Below, piece by piece: positions 1 through 12,409 of a DNA stretch of 12,409 bases. The stretch covers positions 1 through 12,409 of the forward strand of contig JAMPYE010000078.1 of NCBI GenBank assembly GCA_023700825.1, in the 5' to 3' direction. The notes under the pieces were generated by a model. The model was not told where the DNA came from, ran no database searches, and worked only from the letters and a program-made list of their open reading frames with translations. Both the position numbers and the translations under genes were made by a program. Positions within the stretch are counted from its first letter, which is position 1, and the number at the start of each line of letters is the position of its first letter. The stretch comes from Thermoanaerobaculia bacterium. GTDB taxonomy: Bacteria > Acidobacteriota > Thermoanaerobaculia > Gp7-AA8.

Positions 1-698
1 GAGGCGACGCCGCCGATGACCCGGCGGACATGGAGCACCTGCCTGAAGAACTCATTCTCCTGGCGAAAGACGAGCGCTCCGCCGCCAACGTCGGAGTGCC
101 CGCCGAGGTACTTCGTCGTCGACTGCAGCACGATGTCGGCTCCGAGCTCGATCGGCCTCTGCAGCGCCGGCGAGGCGAAGGTGCTGTCGACGAGAAGCGC
201 CGCGCCGGCCTCGCGGCAAAGTGACGCGAGCTCCCGGAGGTCGACGACGTTCATCAACGGATTCGAGGGCGACTCTCCCCAGACGAGTGCAGCCGGTCGC
301 TTCAACGCCGTGCGCACGTTCTCGAGATCGCGCATGGAGACGAGGTCGTACTCCAGCCCCCAGCGTTTCATGAAGTCGCCCGCGAGCAGCCGGAAGGCGT
401 AATAGCTGTCGTCGGTGAAGATGACGCGCGACCCCGCGGGGAGCGCCTGCACCACTGCGGCGCCGGCGGCCATTCCGGAAGCGAACGCGAGCGACCTGCT
501 TCCCGAGTCGATCGCCGCGAGCGCCGCTTCGAGCCTCGATTGCGTCGGATTCGCCTCCCGGGCGTACCGATACCCGTGAAACTGCGTTCCGTCGGCAGCG
601 AGCTCGTACGTCGTGGAGAGGTGAATCGGCGGAGCGACGGCGCCGGTCTCGTCGTCCAGCTCCCCTCCCGTGTGCGTTGCTATGGTCTCGAATCGCAT
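1..698 (-). CDS. Cys/Met-metabolism PLP enzyme (cystathionine gamma-synthase/lyase-like), 3' part missing
   Basis: The reverse strand encodes 232 residues, starting MRFETIATHTGG and still open at the left edge. Family members are about 380-400 residues, so roughly 60% is present. Visible hallmarks of the trans-sulfuration PLP family are YAREANPT (45-52), the phosphate-loop-like ASGMAAG (73-79), ESPSNP (142-147), the pyridine-nitrogen aspartate in LVDSTFASP (D171) and QSTTKYLGGHSD with the Schiff-base lysine K196. Such enzymes act in the cytoplasm on cystathionine, O-acyl-homoserine or methionine. The residues that separate synthase, gamma-lyase, sulfhydrylase and methionine gamma-lyase lie partly in the missing C-terminus, so I do not choose among them. 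The ATG at 698 is supported by GGAGG (703-707 on the minus strand) four bases upstream. The gene diverges from the histidine kinase gene. Family assignment is secure; exact reaction is open. Confidence 0.93.
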   Translation of the reverse strand, partial: MRFETIATHTGGELDDETGAVAPPIHLSTTYELAADGTQFHGYRYAREANPTQSRLEAALAAIDSGSRSLAFASGMAAGAAVVQALPAGSRVIFTDDSYYAFRLLAGDFMKRWGLEYDLVSMRDLENVRTALKRPAALVWGESPSNPLMNVVDLRELASLCREAGAALLVDSTFASPALQRPIELGADIVLQSTTKYLGGHSDVGGGALVFRQENEFFRQVLHVRRVIGGVA

Positions 699-719
699 GG
701 CGCCTCCGTACAGCCCGGC

Positions 720-725
720 ATTATG
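720..725 (-). promoter_or_regulatory. candidate -10 element for the PLP-enzyme gene
   Basis: The minus strand reads CATAAT, five of six matches to the sigma-70 -10 consensus, 21 bases before the start codon. A transcript from here would have a leader of about 15 nt carrying the GGAGG site. No convincing -35 hexamer sits 16-18 bases upstream, so this is a weak call from sequence only. Confidence 0.3.
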
Positions 726-771
726 GCCGCCCCGCTCATCCGCGAGAAGCCTCCCGCATCGACACGCGAAC

Positions 772-800
772 TTCACTCGACCTCCACGCACAGGTAGACT
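772..800 (+). promoter_or_regulatory. candidate sigma-70-like promoter for the kinase cluster
   Basis: TTCACT (772-777) and TAGACT (795-800) are separated by exactly 17 bases. Each matches the -35 or -10 consensus at four of six positions. It lies in the 152-bp divergent spacer and would start transcription about 40 bases before the kinase ATG. Two 4/6 matches in GC-rich DNA are only suggestive. Confidence 0.3.
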
Positions 801-809
801 GAGGCGGCA

Positions 810-827
810 CCGCGCTCGCTCGCGCGG
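810..827 (+). promoter_or_regulatory. GC hairpin in the kinase 5' leader
   Basis: CCGCGC (810-815) and GCGCGG (822-827) form a perfect 6-bp stem around a 6-nt loop, ending 23 bases before the kinase ATG. No Shine-Dalgarno sequence lies between hairpin and start. It could affect translation or be chance in GC-rich DNA. Confidence 0.25.
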
Positions 828-850
828 CGATTGCTGCCCTCTACGCTCGA

Positions 851-2898
<2,048 letters not shown>

Positions 2899-2902
<4 letters not shown>

Positions 2903-3666
2903 CCACCGAAGAGCTCACCCCGCCCGAACCGCGCCGCTTCCGCCTCTTCTCCATTGCCGGAACCACCGTCGACGTCCGTCCGAGCTTCCTCATCCTGGTC
3001 GGATTGTTCGTTCTGCTTGCGCTCGATCAGGACCGCCCGCGCGTTCCTCTCGAGATCGCCCTTCTCTGGATACCGGTCCTGTTCAGCAGCGTGCTGGTTC
3101 ACGAGCTCGCGCATGCCTCGGTCATCGCGTTGTTCGGGCACGGGCCGAGCGAGATCGAGCTCGGTGGCTGGGGCGGGCAGACCGTCAACCGGCGCAGAGC
3201 CGCTTCCTGGCAGGAGATTCTCATCAGCTTTGCGGGGCCGCTGAGCAGCTTCGCACTCGCGCTCGCCTGCTCCGGCGTCCTGCGCCTGCTTCCGCTCGAG
3301 TCGACGAACATCATCCTGCTCGCGTTCCTCGGTCAAATGCGCGAGGTGAACGTCGTCTGGGGCATCTTCAACCTCTTCCCGATCTTTCCTCTCGACGGGG
3401 GGCAGATTCTGCTTCACGGGCTCGCCCACGTGGTGAAGCAGGCGACCGCCCTCGTCGCGACGACCTGGATCTCGATCGTCCTCGCCGCCGGACTCGGCCT
3501 CGCGGCGCTGTTCCTCCTGAAGGCCTACTTCGTCGCCATCATCGCGGCGAGCCTCGTCATGCAGAACTGGGGACAGTGGCAGGCGTGGCGGAGATTCCAG
3601 GCGTCGCGTGCGGGTCTTTCCCGGACCGATGACCCGGGCCAGGGGCCCGCACCGCACAGTTTTTGA
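2899..3666 (+). CDS. site-2 protease family (M50) intramembrane zinc metalloprotease
   Basis: 255 residues, strongly hydrophobic, about six membrane segments. The zinc-binding motif HELAH (68-72, catalytic E69) lies within a membrane helix. FAGP (111-114) and the NLFPIFPLDGG motif (158-168, third zinc ligand D166) follow, as in SpoIVFB/Rip-type site-2 proteases, which cut substrates inside the membrane. All catalytic residues are present. There are no PDZ or CBS domains, so this is a minimal core enzyme. Translation starts at the ATGA overlap with the kinase stop, preceded by GAGGG (2886-2890) at 8-base spacing, so translational coupling with the kinase is likely. The substrate cannot be read from the sequence: no anti-sigma factor or other single-pass candidate is encoded nearby. 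The C-terminal tail (about 235-255) is polar and probably cytosolic or disordered. Confidence 0.93.
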
Positions 3667-3685
3667 TTCGTGCTAACCTCGAAGA

Positions 3686-3701
3686 GGCAGCGTTCACTGC
3701 C
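3686..3701 (+). promoter_or_regulatory. small hairpin in the leader of the GGDEF-EAL gene
   Basis: GGCAG (3686-3690) and CTGCC (3697-3701) form a 5-bp stem with a 6-nt loop, in the 46-bp gap after the protease gene. The only Shine-Dalgarno-like stretch, GAAGAGG (3681-3687), lies just before and partly inside the stem, 25 or more bases from the ATG. Folding the stem would shorten the effective distance but hide the last two Gs. Functional meaning is speculative. Confidence 0.25.
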
Positions 3702-3712
3702 AACTCGCAACT

Positions 3713-6639
3713 ATGTCCATGGAAGCCGGTTCGCGCCCCATCACCGCGGTGATCGACTCGCGTAACGAGAGCGCCCTCGACGGCCTCCTCGTCAGCGAAG
3801 CGGACGGTCGCGTCTCGCTCGTGAACCAGCGGCTTCGAGAGATCTTCCGGCTTCCGTCGGCGTTCGTCTTTCCCGAGACGGAAGACGCGGTGCTCGGCGT
3901 TCTCCGCCCTCTCGCCGTCGACTGGACGCCGGTGCTCGAGCGCCGCCTCGATTCCCGCACGAACTCGGGAGTTCCGGGCGACATCCAGCTGCGCGACGGA
4001 CGGGTGCTGATGGTGACGGTCAGCCCGATGGACGACAACCGCCCCTCCGGCCGCGTCTGGTACTTCCGCGACGTCAGCGAGCTGCGACGCTACCAGAAGC
4101 TCCAGTCCGCGCTCTTTCGCATCTCCGAGATCGCGCATTCCGCCCTCGACCTCGAGGAGGTCTACGCCTCGCTGCATCGGCTCGTCGGCGAGTTGATGAA
4201 CGCGAAGAACTTCTACATCGCGATCCGCGACGACCGCGAGCGCGGCATCTGGTTTCCCTACTACGTCGACGCACACGACACGAAGCCCCAGGGCGTCGTT
4301 CCGATCGAAGGGATGACGGGCTACCTTCTCGAGAAGGGAGACGCCGTCCTCGTCGACAGGGATGGCTTCGACCGCATGGTCGCCGCCGGCGAGGTCAACC
4401 TCGTCGGCACTCCGCCGGTCGACTGGCTCGGGGCACCGCTCAAGCGCGGCGGCGAGACCTACGGCGTCATTTGCGTTCAAAGCTACGACGACTCCGTCCG
4501 CCATTCCGAGCAGGATCTCGAGATTCTCAAGTTCGTTTCCCGACACATCTCCGCGGCGATCGAAGCGCGCCGCAAGGAGATCGCGCTTGCGAAATCGGAG
4601 GAGAAGTACCGCAACATCTTCAAGCTCGCCCCGGTCGGAATCTACCAGTCGACGATCGACGGGCGCATCCAGACGGCGAACGGCATGCTCGCCCGGATCC
4701 TCGGCTACGCGTCGTCCGACGACCTGCTCGGGCTCAACCTCGGCGAGGACATCTATTTCGATCACGCCGAGCGGAGGCGCCTGATCGAGCAGTACCTTCC
4801 CGTCGGGCGCGCGTTCGACTGCGAGATCCTCTGGAAGCGCAAGGACGGCAGCCCCGTCTGGATTCAGCTCAACTCGCACGCCGTGCGCGGGCCGTCGGGC
4901 GAGGTGTCGCACTTCGAAGGCTTCGTCTACGACATCAGCGGGCGCAAGGAAGCGGAAGAGATCATGCGCACGCAGGCCGCCGCGATGGAAGCGTCGATGG
5001 ACGGCATCGCGATCATCACCGCCGACGGCCGCATCTCGTATGCGAACCGCTCGTTCCTCAAGCTGTTCGGCTGCGCGTCGGATCGCGACCTGATCGGCTA
5101 CCACTGGCGAGTGCTCGTCGAGCGACGCGAGATGCTCGCGATACTCCGAAACCTCGTGGTGCCTTTCGAGCGCACCGGCGAGTGGCGCGGAGAGAGCTCC
5201 GCCCGCGCGCTCACCGGGCTGCAGTTCCCGGTCGAGATCTCGCTCACCCGAATCGCGCGGCGCAGCGTCGTCTGCGTGATCCGCGACATCACGGAGCGGA
5301 ACTTCGCCGAGGAGCAGATCCGCCACCTCGCCTACCACGACGCGCTCACCGGTCTTCCGAACCGGCTCCTCTTTCGCGACCGGCTCGCCGTCGCGATCCC
5401 GCAGTGCCAGCGGGCCGGGAAACGCCTCGGCGTGCTCTTCCTCGACCTCGACCGGTTCAAGGGCGTCAACGACACGCTCGGCCACAACGCGGGCGACCAG
5501 CTGCTCCAGGAGGTCGCTCTGCGCCTGAAGGAGTGCGTGCGCGAGAGCGATACGGTCGCCCGGCTCGGCGGAGACGAGTTCACCCTGCTGATCCCCATGC
5601 TCACCGACTCCGACGACGCGCCCCGGCTCGCGCAGAAGATCCTCGACTCGATCCACCTTCCGTTCGACATCGACGGGAGGGAGCTCTTCACCACGACGAG
5701 CATCGGCGTGAGCCTCTACCCCGAAGACGGAACCGACGCCGGAACGCTGATCCGAAACGCCGACACCGCGATGTACCAGGCGAAGGAGAAGGGGCGGAAC
5801 AACTACCAGCTCTTCAACGCGGAGCTCAACACCCGCTCCCTCGAGCGGCTCGCGATCGAGAACGACCTCCGCCGCGCGATCACCGGCCGGGAGTTCGTCG
5901 TCTTCTACCAGCCCGTCATGAGCCTCCGAACCGGCCGCGTCTCGGGCATGGAAGCGCTCGTCCGGTGGCAGCACCCTCACCTCGGTCTGTTAGGCCCCGC
6001 GACGTTCATCCCGATCGCCGAAGGCTCGGGCCTCATGGACGAGATCGGCGAGATCGTCCTTCGTGCCGCCGCGATTCAGGCCCGGGCCTGGCAACTCGCC
6101 GGCTTCACCGGGCTCGGCCTCGCCGTGAACCTCTCCGCGCGCCAGCTCCACGACCCGACGCTCGATGATCGAGTCGCCCGCATTCTGGAGGAGACCGGGC
6201 TCTCGTCCGGATCGCTGACGCTGGAGATCACCGAGAGCAGCGCCATGCAGAACCCCGATACCAGCGTCCGCATCCTCGAGGCGCTCAAGTCGCGTGGCGT
6301 CCGGATCGCCGTGGACGACTTCGGCATCGGGCACTCCTCGCTCAACTACCTCAAGCGATTCCCCGTCGACGTCCTGAAGATCGACCAGTCGTTCGTTCAC
6401 GACATCAGTGAGGACGCGGACACTGCCGCGATCGTCAACGGCATCATCGCGCTCGGCCACAAGCTCCGCCTTTCGCTCGTCGCCGAAGGGGTGGAGACCG
6501 TAGAGCAGCGCGACTTCCTTCGCGACCACGACTGCGACGACGTCCAGGGGTTCTTCTACTCCGTGCCGCTTCCCGCCGACGCCTTCGAGGAGTACCTGCG
6601 CGTGTCGAACGAGCGAAGCGGCCAGTGGACGCTTCGCCC

Positions 6640-6652
<13 letters not shown>
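3713..6652 (+). CDS. PAS-GAF-PAS-PAS-GGDEF-EAL protein (diguanylate cyclase/phosphodiesterase)
   Basis: 979 residues with no membrane segment, so probably cytoplasmic. Domains in order: PAS-like (10-125), GAF (130-285), PAS (295-415), PAS (420-535), GGDEF (540-700), EAL (715-965). The cyclase has DALTGLPNR (543-551), the FLDLDRFKGVND metal/substrate segment (577-587) and an intact GGDEF motif (619-623). The allosteric inhibitory site RxxD (R610-D613) sits exactly five residues upstream. The phosphodiesterase keeps EAL (747-749), N806, EITES (E838, E841), DDF (868-870), K889, EGVET (E925, E928) and Q945. Both active sites therefore look complete: it could make c-di-GMP from GTP and hydrolyse it to pGpG, with the sensory domains setting the balance. 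It follows the protease gene by 46 nt on the same strand. Its last 13 bp overlap the convergent dnaE end. Start choice: no strong Shine-Dalgarno site, but ATG 3713 is the only nearby ATG consistent with the PAS region. Confidence 0.94.
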
Positions 6653-10368
<3,716 letters not shown>

Positions 10369-10468
10369 GCGGCGACCTCGCTGCTGGATCAGGGGCGCAG
10401 TTTACCGATCACTCGGCGGTTCGCGCTAGGGAAACGAGGTAGGTGGTCGGATGCCCATTTTTTTCAAA

Positions 10469-10576
10469 GGCGACTCCTGCCTGCGCGTCGCCGAAGGCGA
10501 CCTGAAACTCTCGGTTTGGCGCCTGACGGGGCGGCGCGTCGTCCCGCTCCGAGGGACGGGCAGGAGTGCCTGCGCC
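10469..10576. repeat. composite palindromic (REP/BIME-like) intergenic element
   Basis: Several stems are packed between arsR-like and dnaE genes. GGCGAC (10469-10474) can pair with GTCGCC (10487-10492), which can instead pair with GGCGAC (10496-10501). CGTCCC (10540-10545) pairs with GGGACG (10553-10558). GCAGG (10560-10564) pairs with CCTGC (10569-10573). The two ends are related: ACTCCTGCC (10473-10481) recurs inverted as GGCAGGAGT (10559-10567), and TGCCTGCGC (10478-10486) recurs directly at 10567-10575. This paired-palindrome layout resembles dispersed REP/BIME elements. Whether it is repeated elsewhere in the genome cannot be seen from one window. Neither strand has a U-run after a stem, so it is not a standard terminator. 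Confidence 0.5.
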
Positions 10577-10587
10577 ACATACCCCCG

Positions 10588-10947
10588 TTACCGCCGCTTG
10601 CGCGAGCTCGCCGGAGACTCCTTGAACATCCCCGCCTGAGCGGCGAGGCGATCACGAAGGCTGTTGCAGACGAGGTCACACAGTTGGTAGACCGACGGAT
10701 CGGCGATCGAATACCACGCGGTGTTGCCTTCCTGTCGACGCATGACCAGTCCCGCGTCCTGCAGGATCTTCAAGTGTTTGCTCACGTTTGGCTGCGTCGT
10801 CCCGAGCTGTTCGGCGAGCCTGCCGACGCTCAGCTCGCCCCGCTCCATCGCCTGCAGCAACCGAAGCCGCAACGGCTCGGCCAGGACCTTGAACCGTCCC
10901 GCCACCAGACCGAGAGACTCCGTGGTCATCTGAAAGTGATCGCCCAT
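10588..10947 (-). CDS. ArsR/SmtB-family winged-helix transcriptional repressor
   Basis: 119 residues. The fold is typical: FKVLAEPLRLRLLQAMERGELSV (19-41), helix-turn-helix VGRLAEQLGTTQPNVSKHLKILQDAGLV (41-68), then the wing RRQEGNTAWYSI (70-81) and a C-terminal dimer helix. The ArsR-type arsenic site ELCVCDL is absent (GELSVGRL instead). Two cysteines, C90 and C94, sit one helical turn apart in VYQLCDLVCNSL (86-97) and could be a metal or thiol/redox sensor; this is inference. The chosen ATG at 10947 has GGAGG (10956-10960 on the minus strand) at 8-base spacing. A longer in-frame ORF upstream runs through the promoter and is rejected. There is no transporter, rhodanese or other usual ArsR target beside it; dnaE follows 219 bp downstream on the same strand. 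Confidence 0.92.
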   Translation of the reverse strand: MGDHFQMTTESLGLVAGRFKVLAEPLRLRLLQAMERGELSVGRLAEQLGTTQPNVSKHLKILQDAGLVMRRQEGNTAWYSIADPSVYQLCDLVCNSLRDRLAAQAGMFKESPASSRKRR

Positions 10948-10959
10948 GCCGCAAGCCTC

Positions 10960-10979
10960 CGTACAACTACATGCGTACA
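10960..10979 (-). promoter_or_regulatory. candidate operator for the ArsR-family repressor
   Basis: On the minus strand TGTACG occurs twice with 8 bases between (10974-10979 and 10960-10965), each containing the palindrome GTAC. The pair spans the predicted transcription start (about 10975) of the repressor gene and ends just at its GGAGG site. That position suits autorepression by an ArsR-type dimer. The assignment is by position and symmetry only. Confidence 0.4.
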
Positions 10980-10981
10980 CA

Positions 10982-11010
10982 GTTATATATCGACCGGCGG
11001 CGAATGTCCA
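10982..11010 (-). promoter_or_regulatory. sigma-70-like promoter of the ArsR-family gene
   Basis: On the minus strand TGGACA (11005-11010) and TATAAC (10982-10987) each match consensus at five of six positions, with a 17-base spacer. The A/T-rich -10 region (TATATAAC) stands out in GC-rich DNA. Transcription would start about 28 bases before the ATG at 10947. This is the best-looking promoter in the window. Confidence 0.6.
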
Positions 11011-11031
11011 TCTTCTCTCGATTCGAAGAAG

Positions 11032-11046
11032 CGCCCTCACGGGGCG
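11032..11046 (-). terminator. possible weak terminator after the zinc-ribbon gene
   Basis: On the minus strand CGCCC and GGGCG form a 5-bp all-GC stem with a CGTGA loop, starting 15 bases after the zinc-ribbon stop codon and followed by CTTCTTCG. The stem is short and the T-tract interrupted, so intrinsic termination would be weak at best. Confidence 0.25.
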
Positions 11047-11061
11047 TCAGGGGTCGATGCC

Positions 11062-11256
11062 TCAGCGGAACTTCGTGCCCCGCCGCACGACGAATGCCGA
11101 ATCGTCCGGCCTCTCTGCGGGAGCGACGTCTTCGAGCCCGCACTGCGGGCAGCGCTCCCGTCCGCTTCGCGAGCGGTCGGCCACGCCTCCCTCGAATCGC
11201 ATGCCGCAGTCGCGACACAGGAGCACGACCTCGCTGCAATCCTTCACGTGTTCCAT
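11062..11256 (-). CDS. small zinc-ribbon protein (two CxxC knuckles), function unknown
   Basis: 64 residues. CRDC (14-17) and CPQC (36-39), each followed by glycine, form a four-cysteine zinc ribbon, with a spacing of 18 residues between knuckles. LLCRDCGMRFEGG and RERCPQCG resemble FmdB-like or rubredoxin-type ribbon proteins. The C-terminal 25 residues are polar with a basic end (VVRRGTKFR). The ATG at 11256 has GGTGA seven bases upstream. The open frame continues far upstream, but that extension runs antisense to the GAF gene and is low-complexity Arg/Glu-rich shadow, so the short form is preferred. It lies 114 bp upstream of the ArsR-type gene, which has its own promoter, so they need not be co-transcribed. 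A role in nucleic-acid binding or metal handling is possible but unsupported. Confidence 0.75.
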   Translation of the reverse strand: MEHVKDCSEVVLLCRDCGMRFEGGVADRSRSGRERCPQCGLEDVAPAERPDDSAFVVRRGTKFR

Positions 11257-11308
11257 GATCGATTCACCAGAGTGTAGCGCCTCCCGGCGCCGCGACTCGA
11301 CCCGAAAT

Positions 11309-11335
11309 GGTAGAGTTTGAGGTCTGAGCTCTACC
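11309..11335. promoter_or_regulatory. inverted repeat in the divergent spacer before the GAF gene
   Basis: GGTAGAG (11309-11315) and CTCTACC (11329-11335) are perfect 7-bp inverted arms around 13 bases, ending 11 bases before the GAF-protein ATG. It could be an operator for a dimeric regulator or an mRNA hairpin at the start site. The 90-bp spacer (11257-11346) must hold promoters for both divergent genes; I found no convincing -35/-10 pair in it. Confidence 0.4.
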
Positions 11336-11346
11336 GGTACGCATTG

Positions 11347-12409
11347 ATGAACGAAAGCGAGCGACTCCGCCAACTCGTCATGTCGCAGCGTCGGCTCTCG
11401 CTCTGTGGAGACGATGTCGCCGCGACACTTCGGGCCCTCGCCGAGGAGTCTTTCGCGCTCACCGGCGGCGACGGCGCAATCGTCGAGATCGCGACCCGCG
11501 ACGAGATCGTGGTGCGGAGCGCGTCGGGAACGCTTTCCGAGCTTCACCGCGCCGCGTCCCCGCGGAGCCGCGGCTTTTTCGTGAACCGATTTCCGCTGCA
11601 CGAGGCGATTTTCGCGAGCGTGAGTCACCACCACGAGTCGGGGCACCTCGACGCCTTCGACCTGGCCGCATGCCACACCCTCGGGATTCGCTCGATCATC
11701 GCCGTTCCACTTCGCTTCGGCGACAGGACACTCGGCCTGCTCTGCGTGATCTCGAGTGCGGCGTCGTCGCTTGGCGCGTCCGACGCCACGGCGCTGCAGA
11801 TCCTCTCTGCCAGCGCATCCGCGGCCGTCGCCCGCGAGATCGACTTCGAGGCGCGGGAGGCGAAGATCGCGGAGCGCACCGTGCTGCTGATCGCCTCGCT
11901 CGACCGTCAGAACAGAAACGTCCAGCTGCTGCAGGAGGTCGCCAGCGCCGCGAACGAGGCGCAGACCGTGGAGACCGTGATCCGCGTCGCGCTGCAGCGG
12001 ATCTGCGAGCACGGTGGATGGCAGGTCGGTCACCTCTATCTCGCATCCGAGGAATCGCCGGAGAACCTCCTTTCGACCGGCGTGTGGCACATCACGAATC
12101 CCCTCCGCTACAACGCCCTGATGCGGATGACCGATGCGGTGGTGTGGAAGAAGGGAATCGGCCTCGTCGGAAAAGTCTTCGAGGAAGGCCGCTCCGCCTG
12201 GGTGCAGGACATCCGGAGCGACCCCCGCTTCATCCGCACCAACGTCGCGGTGTCCCTGGGAATCCGATCGTCGTTCGCGCTTCCGATCCTCATCGGCACG
12301 GAGGTCGTCGGCGCGCTCGAATTCTTCTCCGAGCATCAGATCGAGCCCGACGAGCGCTGGCTCGACGTCATGCAGAACGTCGGCGCACAGCTGGGCCGGG
12401 TGATCGAGC
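11347..12409 (+). CDS. tandem GAF-domain sensory protein, 3' part missing
   Basis: 354 residues are visible and the frame is open at the right edge. GAF 1 spans about 18-165 (SIIAVPLRFGDRTLGLLCVIS at 116-136). A helical linker rich in Glu/Ala/Arg (162-200) leads to GAF 2, about 195-354 (WKKGIGLVGKVFEEGRSAWVQDI; ALPILIGTEVVGALEFFSEH). There is no membrane segment, so it is probably cytoplasmic. GAF domains bind small ligands or cofactors; no chromophore cysteine can be assigned. Such GAF pairs usually sit before PAS, histidine kinase, GGDEF or sigma-54 output domains, but the output here is outside the window. An in-frame TAG at 11311-11313 limits the start; ATG 11347 is the first ATG after it, directly preceded by an in-frame TTG. 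No Shine-Dalgarno site is visible. Confidence 0.9.
   Translation, partial: MNESERLRQLVMSQRRLSLCGDDVAATLRALAEESFALTGGDGAIVEIATRDEIVVRSASGTLSELHRAASPRSRGFFVNRFPLHEAIFASVSHHHESGHLDAFDLAACHTLGIRSIIAVPLRFGDRTLGLLCVISSAASSLGASDATALQILSASASAAVAREIDFEAREAKIAERTVLLIASLDRQNRNVQLLQEVASAANEAQTVETVIRVALQRICEHGGWQVGHLYLASEESPENLLSTGVWHITNPLRYNALMRMTDAVVWKKGIGLVGKVFEEGRSAWVQDIRSDPRFIRTNVAVSLGIRSSFALPILIGTEVVGALEFFSEHQIEPDERWLDVMQNVGAQLGRVIE

Noticed and set aside
3557..5980. 807-codon open frame on the minus strand
   Set aside because: It is antisense to the protease end and the GGDEF-EAL gene, has Asp/Glu/Arg/Val-rich low complexity and no recognisable fold.
10458..10464. T7 tract as an intrinsic terminator
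   Set aside because: On the plus strand no gene or stem precedes it. On the minus strand it is an A-tract after the stems, so it is not in terminator order for either strand.
10451..10639. 62-codon plus-strand ORF in the spacer
   Set aside because: It runs through the palindromic element and into the antisense of the ArsR-type gene, with no ribosome site or family match.
10948..11040. 31-residue N-terminal extension of the ArsR-type protein
   Set aside because: It would cover the -35/-10 promoter and operator. The downstream ATG has GGAGG at ideal spacing and matches the family's usual length.
11257..12336. N-terminal extension of the zinc-ribbon frame to 424 residues
   Set aside because: The extension is antisense to the tandem-GAF gene and lacks domains. 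The ATG at 11256 has a plausible ribosome site.

Overview
The window is a GC-rich, densely coded bacterial chromosome segment. Leucine codons end almost always in C or G, and the spacers are short. It reads as an ordinary chromosomal region with many signalling genes. I see no insertion sequence, phage gene, tRNA, rRNA or CRISPR array. The taxon cannot be fixed from sequence alone. A GC-rich environmental phylum such as Acidobacteriota would fit the mix of MASE1 kinase, GAF/PAS sensors, a DnaE with a complete PHP site and palindromic intergenic repeats, but this is a guess.

Layout. (1) 1-698, minus: 5' two thirds of a PLP-dependent trans-sulfuration enzyme, running off the left edge. (2) 699-850: divergent promoter region. 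(3) 851-6652, plus: a compact cluster of a MASE1 membrane histidine kinase, a site-2-type intramembrane zinc protease whose start overlaps the kinase stop, and, after 46 nt, a PAS-GAF-PAS-PAS-GGDEF-EAL cyclic-di-GMP protein. (4) 6640-10368, minus: dnaE, the replicative DNA polymerase alpha subunit, overlapping the GGDEF-EAL gene tail to tail by 13 bp. (5) 10369-10587: a 219-bp spacer holding the dnaE Shine-Dalgarno site and a composite palindromic element. (6) 10588-11256, minus: an ArsR-family repressor with a good sigma-70-like promoter and a candidate operator, preceded by a 64-residue zinc-ribbon protein. (7) 11257-11346: divergent spacer with an inverted repeat. (8) 11347-12409, plus: the N-terminal part of a tandem-GAF sensory protein, running off the right edge.

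How the genes may work together. The kinase, protease and GGDEF-EAL genes look like one transcription unit linking membrane sensing, regulated intramembrane proteolysis and c-di-GMP turnover. No response regulator, anti-sigma factor or sigma factor lies in the window, so the pathway cannot be closed here. This trio is the best candidate for an undescribed system, but each part belongs to a known family and the functional link is inference. Housekeeping replication (dnaE) and sulfur amino-acid metabolism flank it. The ArsR regulator has no obvious target gene beside it other than itself.
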